The translations under genes were made by a program, and so were the position numbers. Below, one piece after another: positions 37,001 to 48,085 of a stretch of 64,000 bases of DNA; position 1 is the first letter of the stretch, and each line of letters opens with the position of its first letter. Under the pieces are notes generated by a model. The model saw only the letters and a list, made by a program, of their open reading frames with translations. It was not told where the DNA came from and ran no database searches. This DNA is from Monocercomonoides exilis (Eukaryota > Preaxostyla > Oxymonadida > Polymastigidae): the NCBI GenBank assembly GCA_001643675.2, contig LSRY02000001.1, positions 677,501-741,500 of the forward strand, in the 5' to 3' direction.

Positions 37001-37275
37001 AAGACAATCACAAACGCTTTAAAGTCCTTTTCAAAAACTTGAGCCCTTTGCCCTCCAAGAATCGGAATGAGAGACATGAAAAAGGATGAAATATTTTTAT
37101 CCTAAACACAAAACCTTCGTTAAAGCTGGAAAAAAAAACAACTGCATACATCATATTTTGAAAAGGCATGCTCAATGGAAAGAATGTCCCCTTCAAAAGA
37201 CTTTCCTGTCAAACGATCAAGCTCATTTTTAATCCATTCTTTTAAAGAAATAGGATTGAACGAACAATGATTTAT
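19042..37275 (-). CDS. Giant (~6,000-residue) Ser/Glu-rich protein of unknown function
   Basis: Two very long open frames (37077-31674 side and 31514-19042) join in frame through a 159-nt intron (31673-31515, GTGTGT..TTAATAG). The ATG-like Met at 31236 is internal. An upstream 48-nt intron (37149-37102) links to an exon ending at 37150 with SLKEWIKNELDRL and SIEHAFSKYD; the true start was not found. Most of the protein is poly-Ser, Ser/Pro, poly-Glu and Lys/Glu. Compact, normal-looking blocks punctuate it, for example LLPPRHFFALCFAIYSF, LSVFKFPIFVSSRDAAQALV, FRVIIVNFPAERV, AINRVVCTRCVLQPLANRI, IPRVVQRLKVAEVQLREE, SFLVLFHHQLSWWVDN and LLICKIGQVQIAIAYPKQL. These blocks suggest a real folded protein diluted by insertions, as in ATG5. 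I do not recognise the family. No signal peptide or clear membrane span. Stop TGA at 19042. Confidence 0.75.
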
Positions 37276-37856
37276 CTTTATGAATGGAAAAATTAAAAAA
37301 TGATTCAATTGATTAAATTTGAAAAAAACTCTCTGGTTTTTTAAAAACTTTTGCAAACAGTTTTCTGTAAAATTTCTTTGTTACAATTATCAAGCTCCAT
37401 TTGGAAAAAAATCTGAAATTTTTGCAAAAAATTACTTTCAAACAAAAATATATGAATTTCAAACTTATTAATTTATCTCTGTTTGCGTATCTCTTTTTTA
37501 GATCCAAAAACAAAAAATGAAAGATCCAAGCTAAATATTATATGGGTTCAAGAATGAAAACGTCTTTTCTAATTCAAGAAAAAAGGTTAAAATGCAAAGT
37601 TAATAATAAGACATTTCCAAATTTAAAACATTTCTTTTCAGAAAAATTTATTTCGTTCATCTTGATCAGAATATTTCATAAAGTTTAATTTAGTTATGGA
37701 ATTATCTTGTATTAATTTTTTCTGCTTTTTGATGCTAACTTTTAAAATTATGACTTTTCTTTTATCATTTTTTTGGTAACTGGAATTGTTTATTATATCA
37801 AATAATTATTATTTTTCTTCATTGATTATTTTGTTTTTTGTTCTCTTTTATGCTTA
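37276..37856. other. Divergent promoter region
   Basis: Lies between the 5' end of the giant minus-strand gene and the PUF-repeat gene on the plus strand. It may contain a further 5' exon of the giant gene around 37320-37380 (NFTENC, LQKFLKNQR). No promoter element is recognised. Confidence 0.4.
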
Positions 37857-39215
37857 ATGTCATATTGTGGTTTAAAACAAGCTTACGAAATAATTGAAGT
37901 TAAAACAGAATTAGGCGTTGATGCAAATGCTAAAGATAAAAATTTAAACGATGTTTCAAGATATGAACAATTTGAACAATTGTTGGGACATCTTTGTATT
38001 CAACTTCATGACCGCAAATTTGCGGATTTTTTAAAAGAATTGTTACGAATGCCCTTTCACGTTAAGCCACTATCACCTTCCTTTTGCTCTTCTATTATAC
38101 AGAAGAACGTAAGTTATATCTATGAAAGAAAATTACCCGGCCCTGACGTATATCCCCATCTTTATTGCGAAGAAATGATAAACATATTAAAGGATAATAT
38201 CCCTACTGAAACGGGAATTGTATTCTTAAGCGAAGAAGAAGAGGGTCGAATGTGTGTGATGAATGATATGATTTTTGAAGCAAAGGGAAAGTGGAAAGAA
38301 CTAATAACAGAAGATACGAGCCTCGAAGTGGCAATGCTTTTTTCAACATGGGCGACAGAAACGCAACTTTTTTTCATCATAGAAGAAATAAAAAATAACT
38401 TTGTCGAAATATCAAATAATTGTTGTGGATGCTTCTTTGTTCAAAAGATAATAGAGGCTGTGAGCCATAACCCTTTCCAAAGTGTGTTGCTGAGCTCTAT
38501 TTGCAAACAAAATGCAATGTCATTAATTCAAAGCGAATTTGGAATTTCAGTTATTCTGAAAGTCATTCAGCGTTTTTCACCTGTTTCTCGCAACTTTGTG
38601 ATCACAACTTTCTGTAATCATGCTGAAGAACTCTCAAAAAACAAATTTAGCTCTGCTTTATTTCAGAAACTTCTTCAATGCGCTTCAATTTCGGAAAGGA
38701 TTGCTTTGATCGAAAGCCTTGTTCCCTCTGTTTTGTCTCTGTCAACTTGTGAGGTTGGAAATTTTGTAATCAGACAAGCCATTTGCTTTCCATGGGGAGT
38801 ATGCAGGGATGAAGATAATTCAAAACTTAAGATAACTTCGATTCTGTGTAATTCAATCTCTTCATTTGCATTTAATGAATTTTCTTGCCCCATGATTGTG
38901 TCTGCCATTCCTCAACTGCCAATTTTCGTTGATCAGCAACTTTGCAGCAGCGTTTTAATGAATGTTGATATTGTTTATCTTTCAAAACATTTTTTAGGTC
39001 AGCGCTTACTTTATGGAATCATTTCTTTTGCTGATGATCAACAGATTAAATTCATAACCGATTCATTATATGATTTGCTGTTTACTGAACTTCAAAAATC
39101 TTCAATTCACCAAAGAATTGTAGGGTTTTTATTAAAAAAGTTACACTTAAAGGGGCTTTTTCATCCTTCAGAACCAAAACCCCCAAAAAACGCAACAGTT
39201 TATTATCCCACATAA
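37857..39215 (+). CDS. PUF (Pumilio)-repeat RNA-binding protein
   Basis: A single-exon gene of 452 residues. PUF proteins bind specific mRNA 3' ends or pre-rRNA through stacked three-helix repeats. The C-terminal two thirds show at least six degenerate repeats with the helix-2 pattern: CCGCFFVQKIIEAV (about 189-202), EFGISVILKVIQRF (227-240), KFSSALFQKLLQC (263-275), EVGNFVIRQAICF (299-311), EFSCPMIVSAIPQL and FLGQRLLYGIISF. The core residues differ from classic Pumilio (few NxxxQ triplets), so it may belong to the divergent Nop9/Puf6-like branch. The N-terminal 150 residues are helical and unrecognised. ATG 37857 is the first in-frame start; an ATG at 37850 is out of frame. Tail EPKPPKNATVYYPT, TAA stop. 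Confidence 0.75.
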   Translation: MSYCGLKQAYEIIEVKTELGVDANAKDKNLNDVSRYEQFEQLLGHLCIQLHDRKFADFLKELLRMPFHVKPLSPSFCSSIIQKNVSYIYERKLPGPDVYPHLYCEEMINILKDNIPTETGIVFLSEEEEGRMCVMNDMIFEAKGKWKELITEDTSLEVAMLFSTWATETQLFFIIEEIKNNFVEISNNCCGCFFVQKIIEAVSHNPFQSVLLSSICKQNAMSLIQSEFGISVILKVIQRFSPVSRNFVITTFCNHAEELSKNKFSSALFQKLLQCASISERIALIESLVPSVLSLSTCEVGNFVIRQAICFPWGVCRDEDNSKLKITSILCNSISSFAFNEFSCPMIVSAIPQLPIFVDQQLCSSVLMNVDIVYLSKHFLGQRLLYGIISFADDQQIKFITDSLYDLLFTELQKSSIHQRIVGFLLKKLHLKGLFHPSEPKPPKNATVYYPT

Positions 39216-39403
39216 AGTGATCTAAACAATAAAGAATATGTAGTTTTATCATATTTTTTATAAACAATAAGAAGAATATATGTTTTATAGAAATAATTTT
39301 TTTATTTGAAAAATGAAAGCAACTTTCAATTTTAAAAAAAAACAAAAAATAAAAATTCATTAATCCAAATCATATTATTTCTTTATAAAAAACAAGAAAA
39401 ATA

Positions 39404-39475
39404 GGGCCTGACCGGGAATTGAACCCGGGACCTCTTGCACCCAAAGCAAGAATCATACCACTAGACCATCAGGCC
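39404..39475 (-). tRNA. tRNA-Pro (anticodon TGG)
   Basis: Acceptor GGCCTGA pairs with TCAGGCC and the discriminator is C, as in eukaryotic tRNA-Pro. Anticodon stem CTTGC/GCAAG has loop TTTGGGT (anticodon TGG). The T arm reads GGTTCAATTCC. No intron. Downstream on the minus strand TATTTTTCTTG gives a T-run terminator. It lies 188 bp after the PUF gene, on the opposite strand. Confidence 0.96.
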
Positions 39476-39494
39476 TCTTTTACAGGATAAAAAC

Positions 39495-39592
39495 GATATG
39501 GCCATATCATAACGTATTGTGAATGTCAAATCATTTTAGATCTTACTATTACGTCGTGATTAATTCAAAACGGTTGTGGTTTTATCACGACG
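39495..39592. promoter_or_regulatory. Palindrome and hairpin upstream of tRNA-Pro
   Basis: A perfect 14-bp palindrome GATATGGCCATATC lies at 39495-39508, about 20 bp upstream of the tRNA-Pro 5' end. CGTCGTGAT (39552-39560) faces ATCACGACG (39584-39592) around a 23-nt loop. Either could be a protein-binding site or part of an old repeat. Confidence 0.35.
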
Positions 39593-41080
39593 GGCCGTAT
39601 CACGGATTTGCAAAAATGATGTTTGTTGTAAGCCAGGGTGACTGACTGACTTTGACTTGGAAAAAAGCGAATTTTGACTGACGCGAGGGGAAAAAATCCC
39701 GTCAGAAAAATTATATGCGATATTTGTTATATTTTTAATAACAGAATATTTTCAATTTGCTTATTAATTCATAATAATTATTTTTTTTAAAAAAACTATT
39801 GATCGAAGTTTTCGAATTTTTTTCTATCTTTTTTTAATTATGGGGAACTGACGGAACTGACGAAGGTGGAAAAATTTGATCAAAAAACGTCCCATGGAGT
39901 CAGTGGCTGGCAGTGTCACAGAAAAGTATTCAATGGGTGAAGAACAAATATAAATTAAAGAAGAATCGGAAAACAGCCTGTTTGATATCTTCATCGTTTG
40001 ATCTTCTTTTTTTAATTCTGATTAATTTCAAATGACATATTTCAGGGCTGATGCATTCGGAAAAAGTTTAATTTAACGAAAAAAGTTCATTGCTTATTTG
40101 TTTATCTTGAAAAATGTGGAAACTCAAAATATGTTTCAGATTTGTTTTGAAAAACATCTTTTCAGAAGTTGTTGAAAAATATACAGATAATTTTTTTTTC
40201 GCTTTTTCTCATTTTTGAGATTTGCAAACTGTATCTTCTGGGCTGTGTCTTATACAAATAACTTCACATAGCATCGCAGTTAGCTCTTAAAAAGTTATTT
40301 CGATGAAAAATATTATCATGAGAGAAAAAGATATTCTTTGAACGTGTGATCGTTGAAATGCAATTCAACAAGTTTGTTTCTTCTTTGATTATCTTCTCTT
40401 TTATTTTTTCATATACACAATATTTTTAAAGCTGAAAGGAATAAAGAAAAAACAAGTTAACAAATGTTCCGTTATTTAAGAGAACAGGAAGAAAGCATTC
40501 CATTGAAGATTTTCTTATGAACAATTTATCGATGAGGAAGGAAAATATCATAATGTCAACGTTAATCAATCAAAATGTGTCAATAACTTATCTGAAGATA
40601 AGAGCATTTTATTTTCGTGTTTGCACAAGTCCTCATTCTTCAAAGTTATTATTCATATTTTATTTCCATATCTGATAAGAAGGTTAAGAGCATCAAAAAT
40701 TGCAATCGAAAAAATATTACATTTAAAAGAGCCTTTCTGTTTAGTTCTAATTGTTTAAAAACAATTAAATTTGCAATTTCAATTCAAGATATATCGATTT
40801 ATTTCAACTTCGAGAAACAGTCTTTCTTTCCACGTTACAATCAAATCCACAATAGATCTTCGTTTTTTCCACTTCTTCTTCATCCTCCTTCTCTTTTCCT
40901 TTTCTCTTCATTGCATCATCATTTATGTATTTCACTATCAATCCATTATTTCAATCTTCTTCATCTTTTCCTTCCTGAACTTTCTTCTAACTTTTTAATT
41001 CATCCACAGATAGACTTAATTTATTTCGTTATTCATCTTTTTAAAACGATGAACCGCAGCAACTGATTGACCCTTCGGTT
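39593..41080. other. AT-rich region, possible degenerate MITE, no clear gene
   Basis: 39630-39925 has GACTGACTGACTTTGACTT at the left and GGAGTCAGTGGCTGGCAGTGT at the right, with CTGAC-rich inner sequence; a diverged inverted-repeat element is possible. From 40000 to 41080 only short plus-strand frames appear, none with clear coding character. Confidence 0.35.
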
Positions 41081-41099
41081 CCGAATGTTTTTACTATTT

Positions 41100-42800
41100 T
41101 TTTTAATAGACAACGAATATATGGACGAATGCGACGAGGTGTTTTTATTGATGCTTTTTGTTTCAGGTACTATGCAGTTATGATATCTTTGAGGTTTGTC
41201 TTCATCTTTTTCGTACACTCATCTTCTTTTACCGAAACGATATATATCTTTTCTTCTTCATTCTCAATGCAAAGAAGAGAAGAGAAGAATACAGAAGAGG
41301 CAGAAGGAGATGAGCAGTCATTGTTGTCTTTGATGTTTACTCGAGAAATCAGCCCTTCCAACGTGTCTGCAACGTGATGAGTTATAACGAACAAGGCAGC
41401 ATGATATTTATCGAAAAGGATCTTTGAAAAATGTTTGTAATTACTCTGCGAGCATTTTGAGTTTTGCTATTTTGTTCGCTTTTACTGATAAAAGCACTGG
41501 AGGAGGAAAAGTCAGTTGTTTTTTGATCTTCATTGCGGAAAATATAAACGTGCTCCTGAAGATCATCTGATAAATTTTCTCACTCTCCTTTTCCAACGAA
41601 AATTTTGCTGCAAGCATTGTTATCTATCCAGTCAACACTTTAGGTTGTAAACAACTCAAAGAAGCGATATGAAAAGTGCTAACATTGTGAAGAACAAAAT
41701 AAATTGCATTAACTGAGAATAATGGGACATGGCCAATGCTGGATTACACAATACAATTTCACTGCTTTGATTGTGCTGGCTGAACTGGAGCAGCGCGAAG
41801 AGGGAGAGGGAGGATAAAAGGGAGAAGAAGAGGGAAGCAAAGAGGGAAAAGAAGATGGAGGGAGGGAGGTGATGGGAATGAGGAGAAAGGCGGGTATACG
41901 ACTGCGCGCAGGGAATTTGTGGAAAGAATAAAAGAGAACCAGGGGAAGCTGGAAGAAGCGATGGCGCCGCTGGTTGTGAAGGCGCTTGAGCTGGTTCGGC
42001 TGAGGTTTGTGAAAGCAGTTGCAAAGGCTGAGGCTGATACTGAAGCCGATGCAGACAAGCAGCATTCTGTGGAACCTGAAGTGCACAGTTCTTCTCCATC
42101 TGATGGCTTTCAATGAGAAATTTCAAGAGCAGAAAAGAATTGGGCTTCGGCAGTGCACAAACATTGGATAGGACAGCCATTTTACAAACCAGAGCCGTTG
42201 CATATGTTTCATAAGAAGTTATCAATGTTGATTTTGGGAGCTAAACATTGAATTTGATAAGGAAAGAAAGTTGCTAAAATCAAATGCAATTTAAAGAACA
42301 TCTTATTGCTGGTGTTGTGAGGTTTGTAAAATGATATTAATCATCTTGGATTGCCTTGCAAACTGCTTTGTTTTGACCGAAAAAGATGAACTGACAAGTT
42401 AAGATTTGTGTGTTACATTGAGAGTGATCCAATAAGGTTTAAAGGAGAAGAACGAAGAATGTGAGAAATTTATTACGAAGAAATGATTTGCTCAGATGAA
42501 CACGATTCCATAGAGATAAAAGGAGGAGAGGAAAAAACAGATAAAAAGAAATTGAGAGAAGGTTCAAATTTGGATTATAGTCTATTATAAAACCGACCAA
42601 GGTTAATAGAGATGAAATCAAATGATACAAGGGCAGAAGTTAGTAATCTTGAAATGAATGAACTTGCAAAAAGAACATTTTAATGGCAAAGAAATTTTGT
42701 GCCAGCAAGAGAAGATATTATTAGAATTCCCATCGTAGAACAAACACAAAATTTTCAAGATCTTTTTTAATATTTTATTCGAAACAGAATAACAATTGTT
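41100..42800 (+). pseudogene. Decayed multi-exon coding region, family unknown
   Basis: Several plus-strand stretches look like old exons: DNEYMDECDE (about 41110), YSRNQPFQRVCNVMSYNEQG (41340-41400), RAPEDHLINFLTLLFQRKF with CCKHCYLSSQHF (41550-41640), VERIKENQGKLEEAMAPLVV and KALELVRLRFVKAV (about 41910-42010), then after an in-frame TGA EKNWASAVHKHWIGQPFYKP (about 42130-42190). From about 42540, EKTDKKKLREGSNLDYSLL and AREDIIRIPIVEQTQNFQDL are interrupted by TAA codons. The G+C-richer patch 41770-42110 stands out from its surroundings. Frames change and stops are common, so I call it a pseudogene. Some frame changes could be introns. Confidence 0.4.
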
Positions 42801-44165
42801 CCATTGTGCTTTTCAAAACAATTGATGTTTTATTTGACAGTTATCTTTAATTCCTTGTTAATGTCTCTTTGCAAATTTTCATCTCATTTTTTTATAAATA
42901 AAAATAATAAAAAAAAGAACGTTATTGTTTTTTCATATTGAAAATCTTTCAAAACATCAAAGACTTTCATTTCAAAACTTGTAATGTTGTATTGACAAGA
43001 CTTGATTTGGAAGAAATGAAAAAAAATCAACTTTAAAAGAATACATATAATAATTATCTTTTCATTTGCAGTTTTTTTATCTTTCTTTTGAACATATCAA
43101 TAATCTCACTTTCTTATTGTCTCTCTTGTTTTCTTAAATTTTTTCTCAAATTCGACTTCCAACTCAAACTTCATATTCAAATATTTTCTTCCTTTCATTC
43201 AAAAAATCTCTTCAATCTTCTCAATTCTATTTCCTTTCTGAATACCCTTCAAAATTGTCTCTTCATTCTCATTCTCTTTCTCTTTCGCCTCTTCTTTCAT
43301 TCTTCTTCTCATTAATTTTTGAATATTTCCTTTGGCTGTATAATTGATCAGTTTTTTTTTTCTTTCTCTCTTTATCTCTGAAGATGAAACAAATCATGAA
43401 TAAATTCAATCCGACGAAGTGAATGACGATAAAGAAGGAGATGCTATTAGAAATGTTGTTGATGTATCGGAAGAAGAAGAAGAAGAAGATCATGATGATG
43501 AATAAATTGAAGAAGACGATTAATTGTTGAAAATTGAGAAGATGAGAGCCAATGAATGTCAACGTAGAAATTCATTGAAATTTTCTTCTTCAGGATTTTG
43601 TCTTCTTCTGGCAAATAATCTCCTTTGAATACTTTTTCACTTTCAGCTCAATCTCTTTCTCTCTTTCCATCTAAAAATACAAAGCATGCGTCAATCTCTT
43701 TTTCATTCCATCTCTTCTTCTTTCACAAGAAATCATCTTTCCTCAAAAATAATTCTTCGCCAAAGGTTTATGCCAGGCATCTTCGATTTATCTTGAATTT
43801 CATCTGTCCGTCTTTATTTTTCCTTCCCCACTTTTCTTCTTCTTCAAAACCATCTAATCCTTCGCTCTTTCAACTGTCTAAATGAAAAAATTTTTTTCCT
43901 TCAAAAAAAGTTACAGCAAACCTTCAGAACTTATTTTTAAGTCAATGTCTATATTTTATCCCATTGACAAAGCTTGCTTCCCTCTCATTCAATTTCATTA
44001 TTCCTTCCTTTATCAAGTGTTTCATCATCTGATTCTGCAATCATCCTTTCCATCAGTTGTTTTTCCATCAAATTCATCGATTTCTTGCTCTTCTGAAAAA
44101 TGTAATATTTTTGTATTCAGCTCAAATTCCATCTTTCTTAGTGAAAAAAAACATAAAATCTATCA
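42801..44165 (+). other. AT-rich region with decayed acidic coding remnant
   Basis: Around 43384-43570 a plus-strand frame reads DETNHE, SDEVNDDKEGDAIRNV and an EEEEEEDHDDE run, broken by three TAA codons; it may continue the pseudogene to the left. The rest is T-rich, non-coding sequence. Confidence 0.3.
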
Positions 44166-45112
44166 ATAGGCAAATTTTTAATAATGCAAACCAAACAACT
44201 TTCCTTTAATGAGAGCATATAATTGAAAAGAATAAAATATTTCTTAGAATAAAAATAATAAGAATAATGGTTCATTTTTTTGGAACTGAACCAATAACAA
44301 AGTCATTTGTCAAGGAAAAAATAGCTGAATGAATTTTATGAAAAGATATCCATGTTAAAAAGCCTTTTTGAATAAAGATTTTAAATAGAAACATTCTGAC
44401 GTGAAAAAATTCTGCTGACTGACATAACCATCGATTTTTCGATCCGTCACCCAGGCTTAGTTTGTTGATCATGATTTTTTTTTCTTTCCATTTCGTGAGT
44501 ACGAAGTTTCAAATACATGCAGCATGAAGATATGTTTTATGTTATTGTGTTTTGCACACATATTTATGATCATTAAACTCATCTTTTTTTCAGATCTTAT
44601 GATTTTTTTAAAACATCGTTTTTTTCACTTAAATTGACGAAAACATAACCTACATCGGAAGTTCAAAGTGAATTTGCTTTTTTAATGAAAGTATCTGCGA
44701 AACAGAGATTCACAGCAATGTTTTTTACTTATAAAGAAACTTTTGCGTTGGATATCACTAAAAACATTTTTTTCATATCATTTTTTGTTCTAAACGGGCA
44801 ATAAAGTTCTATTTTTTAAGTTGTTTTTTCTGACAAAAATTGTTTTTTAAAATAATTGTCAGTTGTTTATTATTTTTAATAGTTGATGAAAAATATACAA
44901 AAACGAGATGTGAAAATTATTGGAGAAAAAACAAACGTAATAAATAAAAGAATTTAAGAAAAGATATCAATTCCGATGAAAAAGATGCAAAGGACAATTT
45001 TTTAAGAACTGTTAACATTCAAAAGATACTCGAGAACAGTTTGCTTGTGTTGGCATTGTTTAGAACTGGGCTCTTTTTGATTCTTGCAGGATTTTGCTGG
45101 TGCTTTTGCAAT
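44166..45112. other. AT-rich intergenic DNA
   Basis: No gene, RNA or repeat recognised. Confidence 0.4.
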
Positions 45113-45833
45113 TCACAAACAATCGTTATCAGGAGTCTGGCTGTGTTCTGTTTGAATAAACTGAGTGGAAGAAGGAGGATGGATGGAGGAACGATGACAG
45201 TGAATTTTCTTTGAAGGCATTAATTGTTCCAGATTGAGAGATCGTGGTTGCGATATTGAACTTGAATATTTTTGCTTTCCCAATGTTGGTTGAGACGAAT
45301 GAAAACTTGGATGAGTTTCGATTGAACTTGACGTTGATGGAAGAGAAAAAATTGAAGGTGGAGAAGAAGTTAAATGAGAGGTATTAGTGGAAGTTACTCC
45401 TTCATTCATAAATGTCTCTTGTGATGATTGCAACTTAATGAATGAGAAGGTGTTGTTTGATCCGAAATAAGAATTGTTGTTGGAGGTTGTGGAGATGCAG
45501 ATGAAGCTGGTTGAGTTGTTGATGAAGATGAGGTTTCATTTGAAGATGAAGAAAGGTTTTGTATAGGTGGGAATAGAACAGAAGAAGAATTAGCTAATGC
45601 TGAAGTTAAAAAAGAGGAATTATATGAAGAAAAAAGTTGCTTGGCAGACTTCCATTGATTAGGAAGCAGCCATTTAAAAGAACAATCCGTATCATCGGAA
45701 ACAATACTTTCATCGCTTTCAGAAATTGAAGAAATTTGAGCATCTTCATTCAAAGTTGTCACCTCTTTCTGATCCCCACTGCTTTTGCCTTTTTTTTCGT
45801 TGATCTGAATTTCTTGCTCAGTTGAAACATCAC
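45113..45833 (-). pseudogene. Harbinger transposase second exon, copy 2
   Basis: Begins after TTTATTCAG at 45834 and, joined in phase 1, reads DVSTEQEIQIN, a Lys/Glu/Ser/Asp stretch, then DCSFKWLLPNQWKSAKQLF, followed by a Ser/Pro/Thr-rich tail. Near 45420 the frame shifts by one (HHKRHL stop against LQSSQETFMNEG), after which a second Ser/His-rich frame runs to 45113. The WLLPNQWKS motif occurs in the same position in all four copies in the window. Function is unknown. It is not a Myb/SANT domain as far as I can see. Confidence 0.6.
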
Positions 45834-46065
45834 CTGAATAAAAAAATTAATATGGTATGTGAAAAAAATAAAAATTTAATTGTTAATATAAATAAATTCA
45901 ATATTAAGCCTCTGTGACACTGATTTTTCACGTGAGATTTGTCGGTCGAATTGTATTTCTCTTGTCGAGACTTTTTTGTTTTTGAAAGTTTAAAGTTCTT
46001 TGATACTATTCACTTTTCAAGCGTTGATCTCAAATTTTCTATTAATTATTTTTTAAAGAAGCTTT

Positions 46066-46374
46066 TCAAATTGAAATTTTTGAGTTTTGAAATTTGGAAA
46101 ATAATAATGATACTTTCGAGAAAAAAATAAAATACGGCTCAATGATCAACGCATTCAATTGTTCTTTTCGATGAAATCGCATCACTTTTGGTTTGAACAT
46201 ATGTTCATCATTGAATGATATTCTCAGCAAGATGACTTTTAAACTTAAGTGTTGAAAAAATTGTGTGATTTTCCAAACACTTTTTATTCTGTTTGGTTGG
46301 ATTAACTCAAATTTTGAAAGAAGAGATAGAATCACAGGACTGCGCGGATCAAGTTGTGATAACAAATGGACCAT
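46066..46374 (-). CDS. Hypothetical ORF inside the nested element
   Basis: A 102-residue frame starting MVHLLSQLDPRSPVILSLL, with mixed hydrophobic and basic composition (FELIQPNRIKSVWKITQFF). It looks more protein-like than nearby random frames but matches nothing I recognise. It may be one exon of a larger gene. Confidence 0.3.
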   Translation of the reverse strand: MVHLLSQLDPRSPVILSLLSKFELIQPNRIKSVWKITQFFQHLSLKVILLRISFNDEHMFKPKVMRFHRKEQLNALIIEPYFIFFSKVSLLFSKFQNSKISI

Positions 46375-47082
46375 TCGCCTTTCTGTTCTGTGTTGATGAT
46401 GCAGTTTGCAATAATTGAATGGAAATAATGCAATAATTTGTTTTTCTTTTGTTTTTCACAAATAATGCATGCAGTGTTAGATGGAGTTAAATGGTTTTAT
46501 ATGATTCAACTTCTTACAAAGCAGATTTATCTGCTGTTTAACAAAAAAAATAACAATCAAGAGGGATGTTTAAACTATGCAATTTCTGCAGTTTGATGAC
46601 TTCTTCGAAATGGTGGAGGAAGAATTTAATTTGCTTTATCTATTCAAGCACAAATAATTGCGTTTGACACAATTGAATGTTTTATAAATATATTCAATCC
46701 ATGCAACACATTGGTGGTTATCATTCTCATTAAACCTCAACTTTTTTGACATATATCCAAACATTCATTGCAGCAATTACAGAAATGAAAAATGAAAATT
46801 GTGGTTTCTGTGCTTTCTCAATTTGTGATCGTAGAGATTTTTCAACAACAATTCAAGAAGAACTGAAAGATTCAATTTTGTCTTTTTCTTTGATCTGATC
46901 ATATAAATAATCTATTAATTACCTTGTTACTCAGTGCAACTCAACGCGCCAGAGCAATTCATTCTCGATTCTATAAGAGATCAGGGGTTCTAAAGATTTA
47001 AAAATTCGCAGCTTGAACAAGCCTTCTGGAAGGAAACACACAAAAAAATAAGGCATTTTTTACAGATTCGATTTATATTCAG

Positions 47083-48085
47083 AATGGAAAACTTAAGTGA
47101 GAAATTTGAAGAAAACAAAAACCATGCCATTGTTTCACTTTTTTCACTCTTCTTATCAGGTATGATTGCATCCATTATTATTGATTGTGCTTTTGATGGA
47201 ATGGAATGAACAATGATGAATTTGCAGGTTTTCATTTAAAGAAGAAAGATGCATACATATTCAGAGATTCCGAGTAAAGAGAACAATGCAGGAGAAAATT
47301 TTCTCTGTTCAATGCAATCGGATGGTGCTGAGAAGAAAAGTCGTATTCAGAACACAACGTTTGTAGATGCAGAGCAGACATCAAATGAGCTGAATCTGAA
47401 GAGGTGTTATAAACGAGCAAAAAAGCAGTTTCGGAACGGCTTGGAAAAATGCTGTTACCTGATGCTATCTCGATACCTCCCTGCAGGTAATTACACATTC
47501 ACCGGGATGCTGTAGTAGCTGCCAGCAATTCCCACGAGAGCACAAACTCATCATATGAGACACAAAATATTACAATCCTCCCTTTCAAATGGCAAACTTA
47601 ACATTTCGCATAGGTCACATCCAGAAGAGTTTTCAATGTCACATTTACATGAGGTTCAACAGCCCCAATCGCTACAAATTCATCAACCGTCTCTCTTCCT
47701 ATCCGAATTTATATGCAACAACCCTCCATTCGATGCCAAACATCCAATCGAACCTCAGTCTCTTCTCCTCTCCCTCTCTCCAAAAGCCTCTCTCCTTCTC
47801 TCCGCATTCACCACGATCTTCCTCCTTATCAAACAATATTTTCTCAATGAACGTATTGTCGCCTTTCCCATCCGTTTATGTCATCTCTTCCACAGCCTTT
47901 TTCAATCGTCATTCTCTCCTTCCATAATGCATATATGACAAATATCCTGTGACAGTCTTCTTCAACAAAAAGTCCAGCCAGCTCGCATATGCCTTTCAAG
48001 CGAACATTGTTTCGATCAATGAATTCTTTTCGACAATTTACATGTTCTTATCATCTTTCATTCAATTAAAGTCTGATCTTAAATA
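47083..48085 (+). pseudogene. Decayed multi-exon coding remnant inside the nested element
   Basis: Candidate pieces: MENLSEKFEENKNHAIVSLF (47083-47160) followed by GTATGATTG..TTTGCAG; HTYSEIPSKENNAGENFLC through LKRCYKRAKKQFRNGLEK to SRYLPAG (47250-47487) followed by a GTAATT donor; a Ser/Thr-rich part; and KYPVTVFFNKKSSQLAYAFQ (about 47943-48000). Frames shift repeatedly and stops intervene. Family not recognised. Confidence 0.3.

Noticed and set aside
37120-37275. GYF/PERQ-type C-terminal module in the SLKEWIKNELDRL region of the giant gene
   Set aside because: There is a loose helical resemblance only, and it lies at the N-terminus here. Not strong enough to name.
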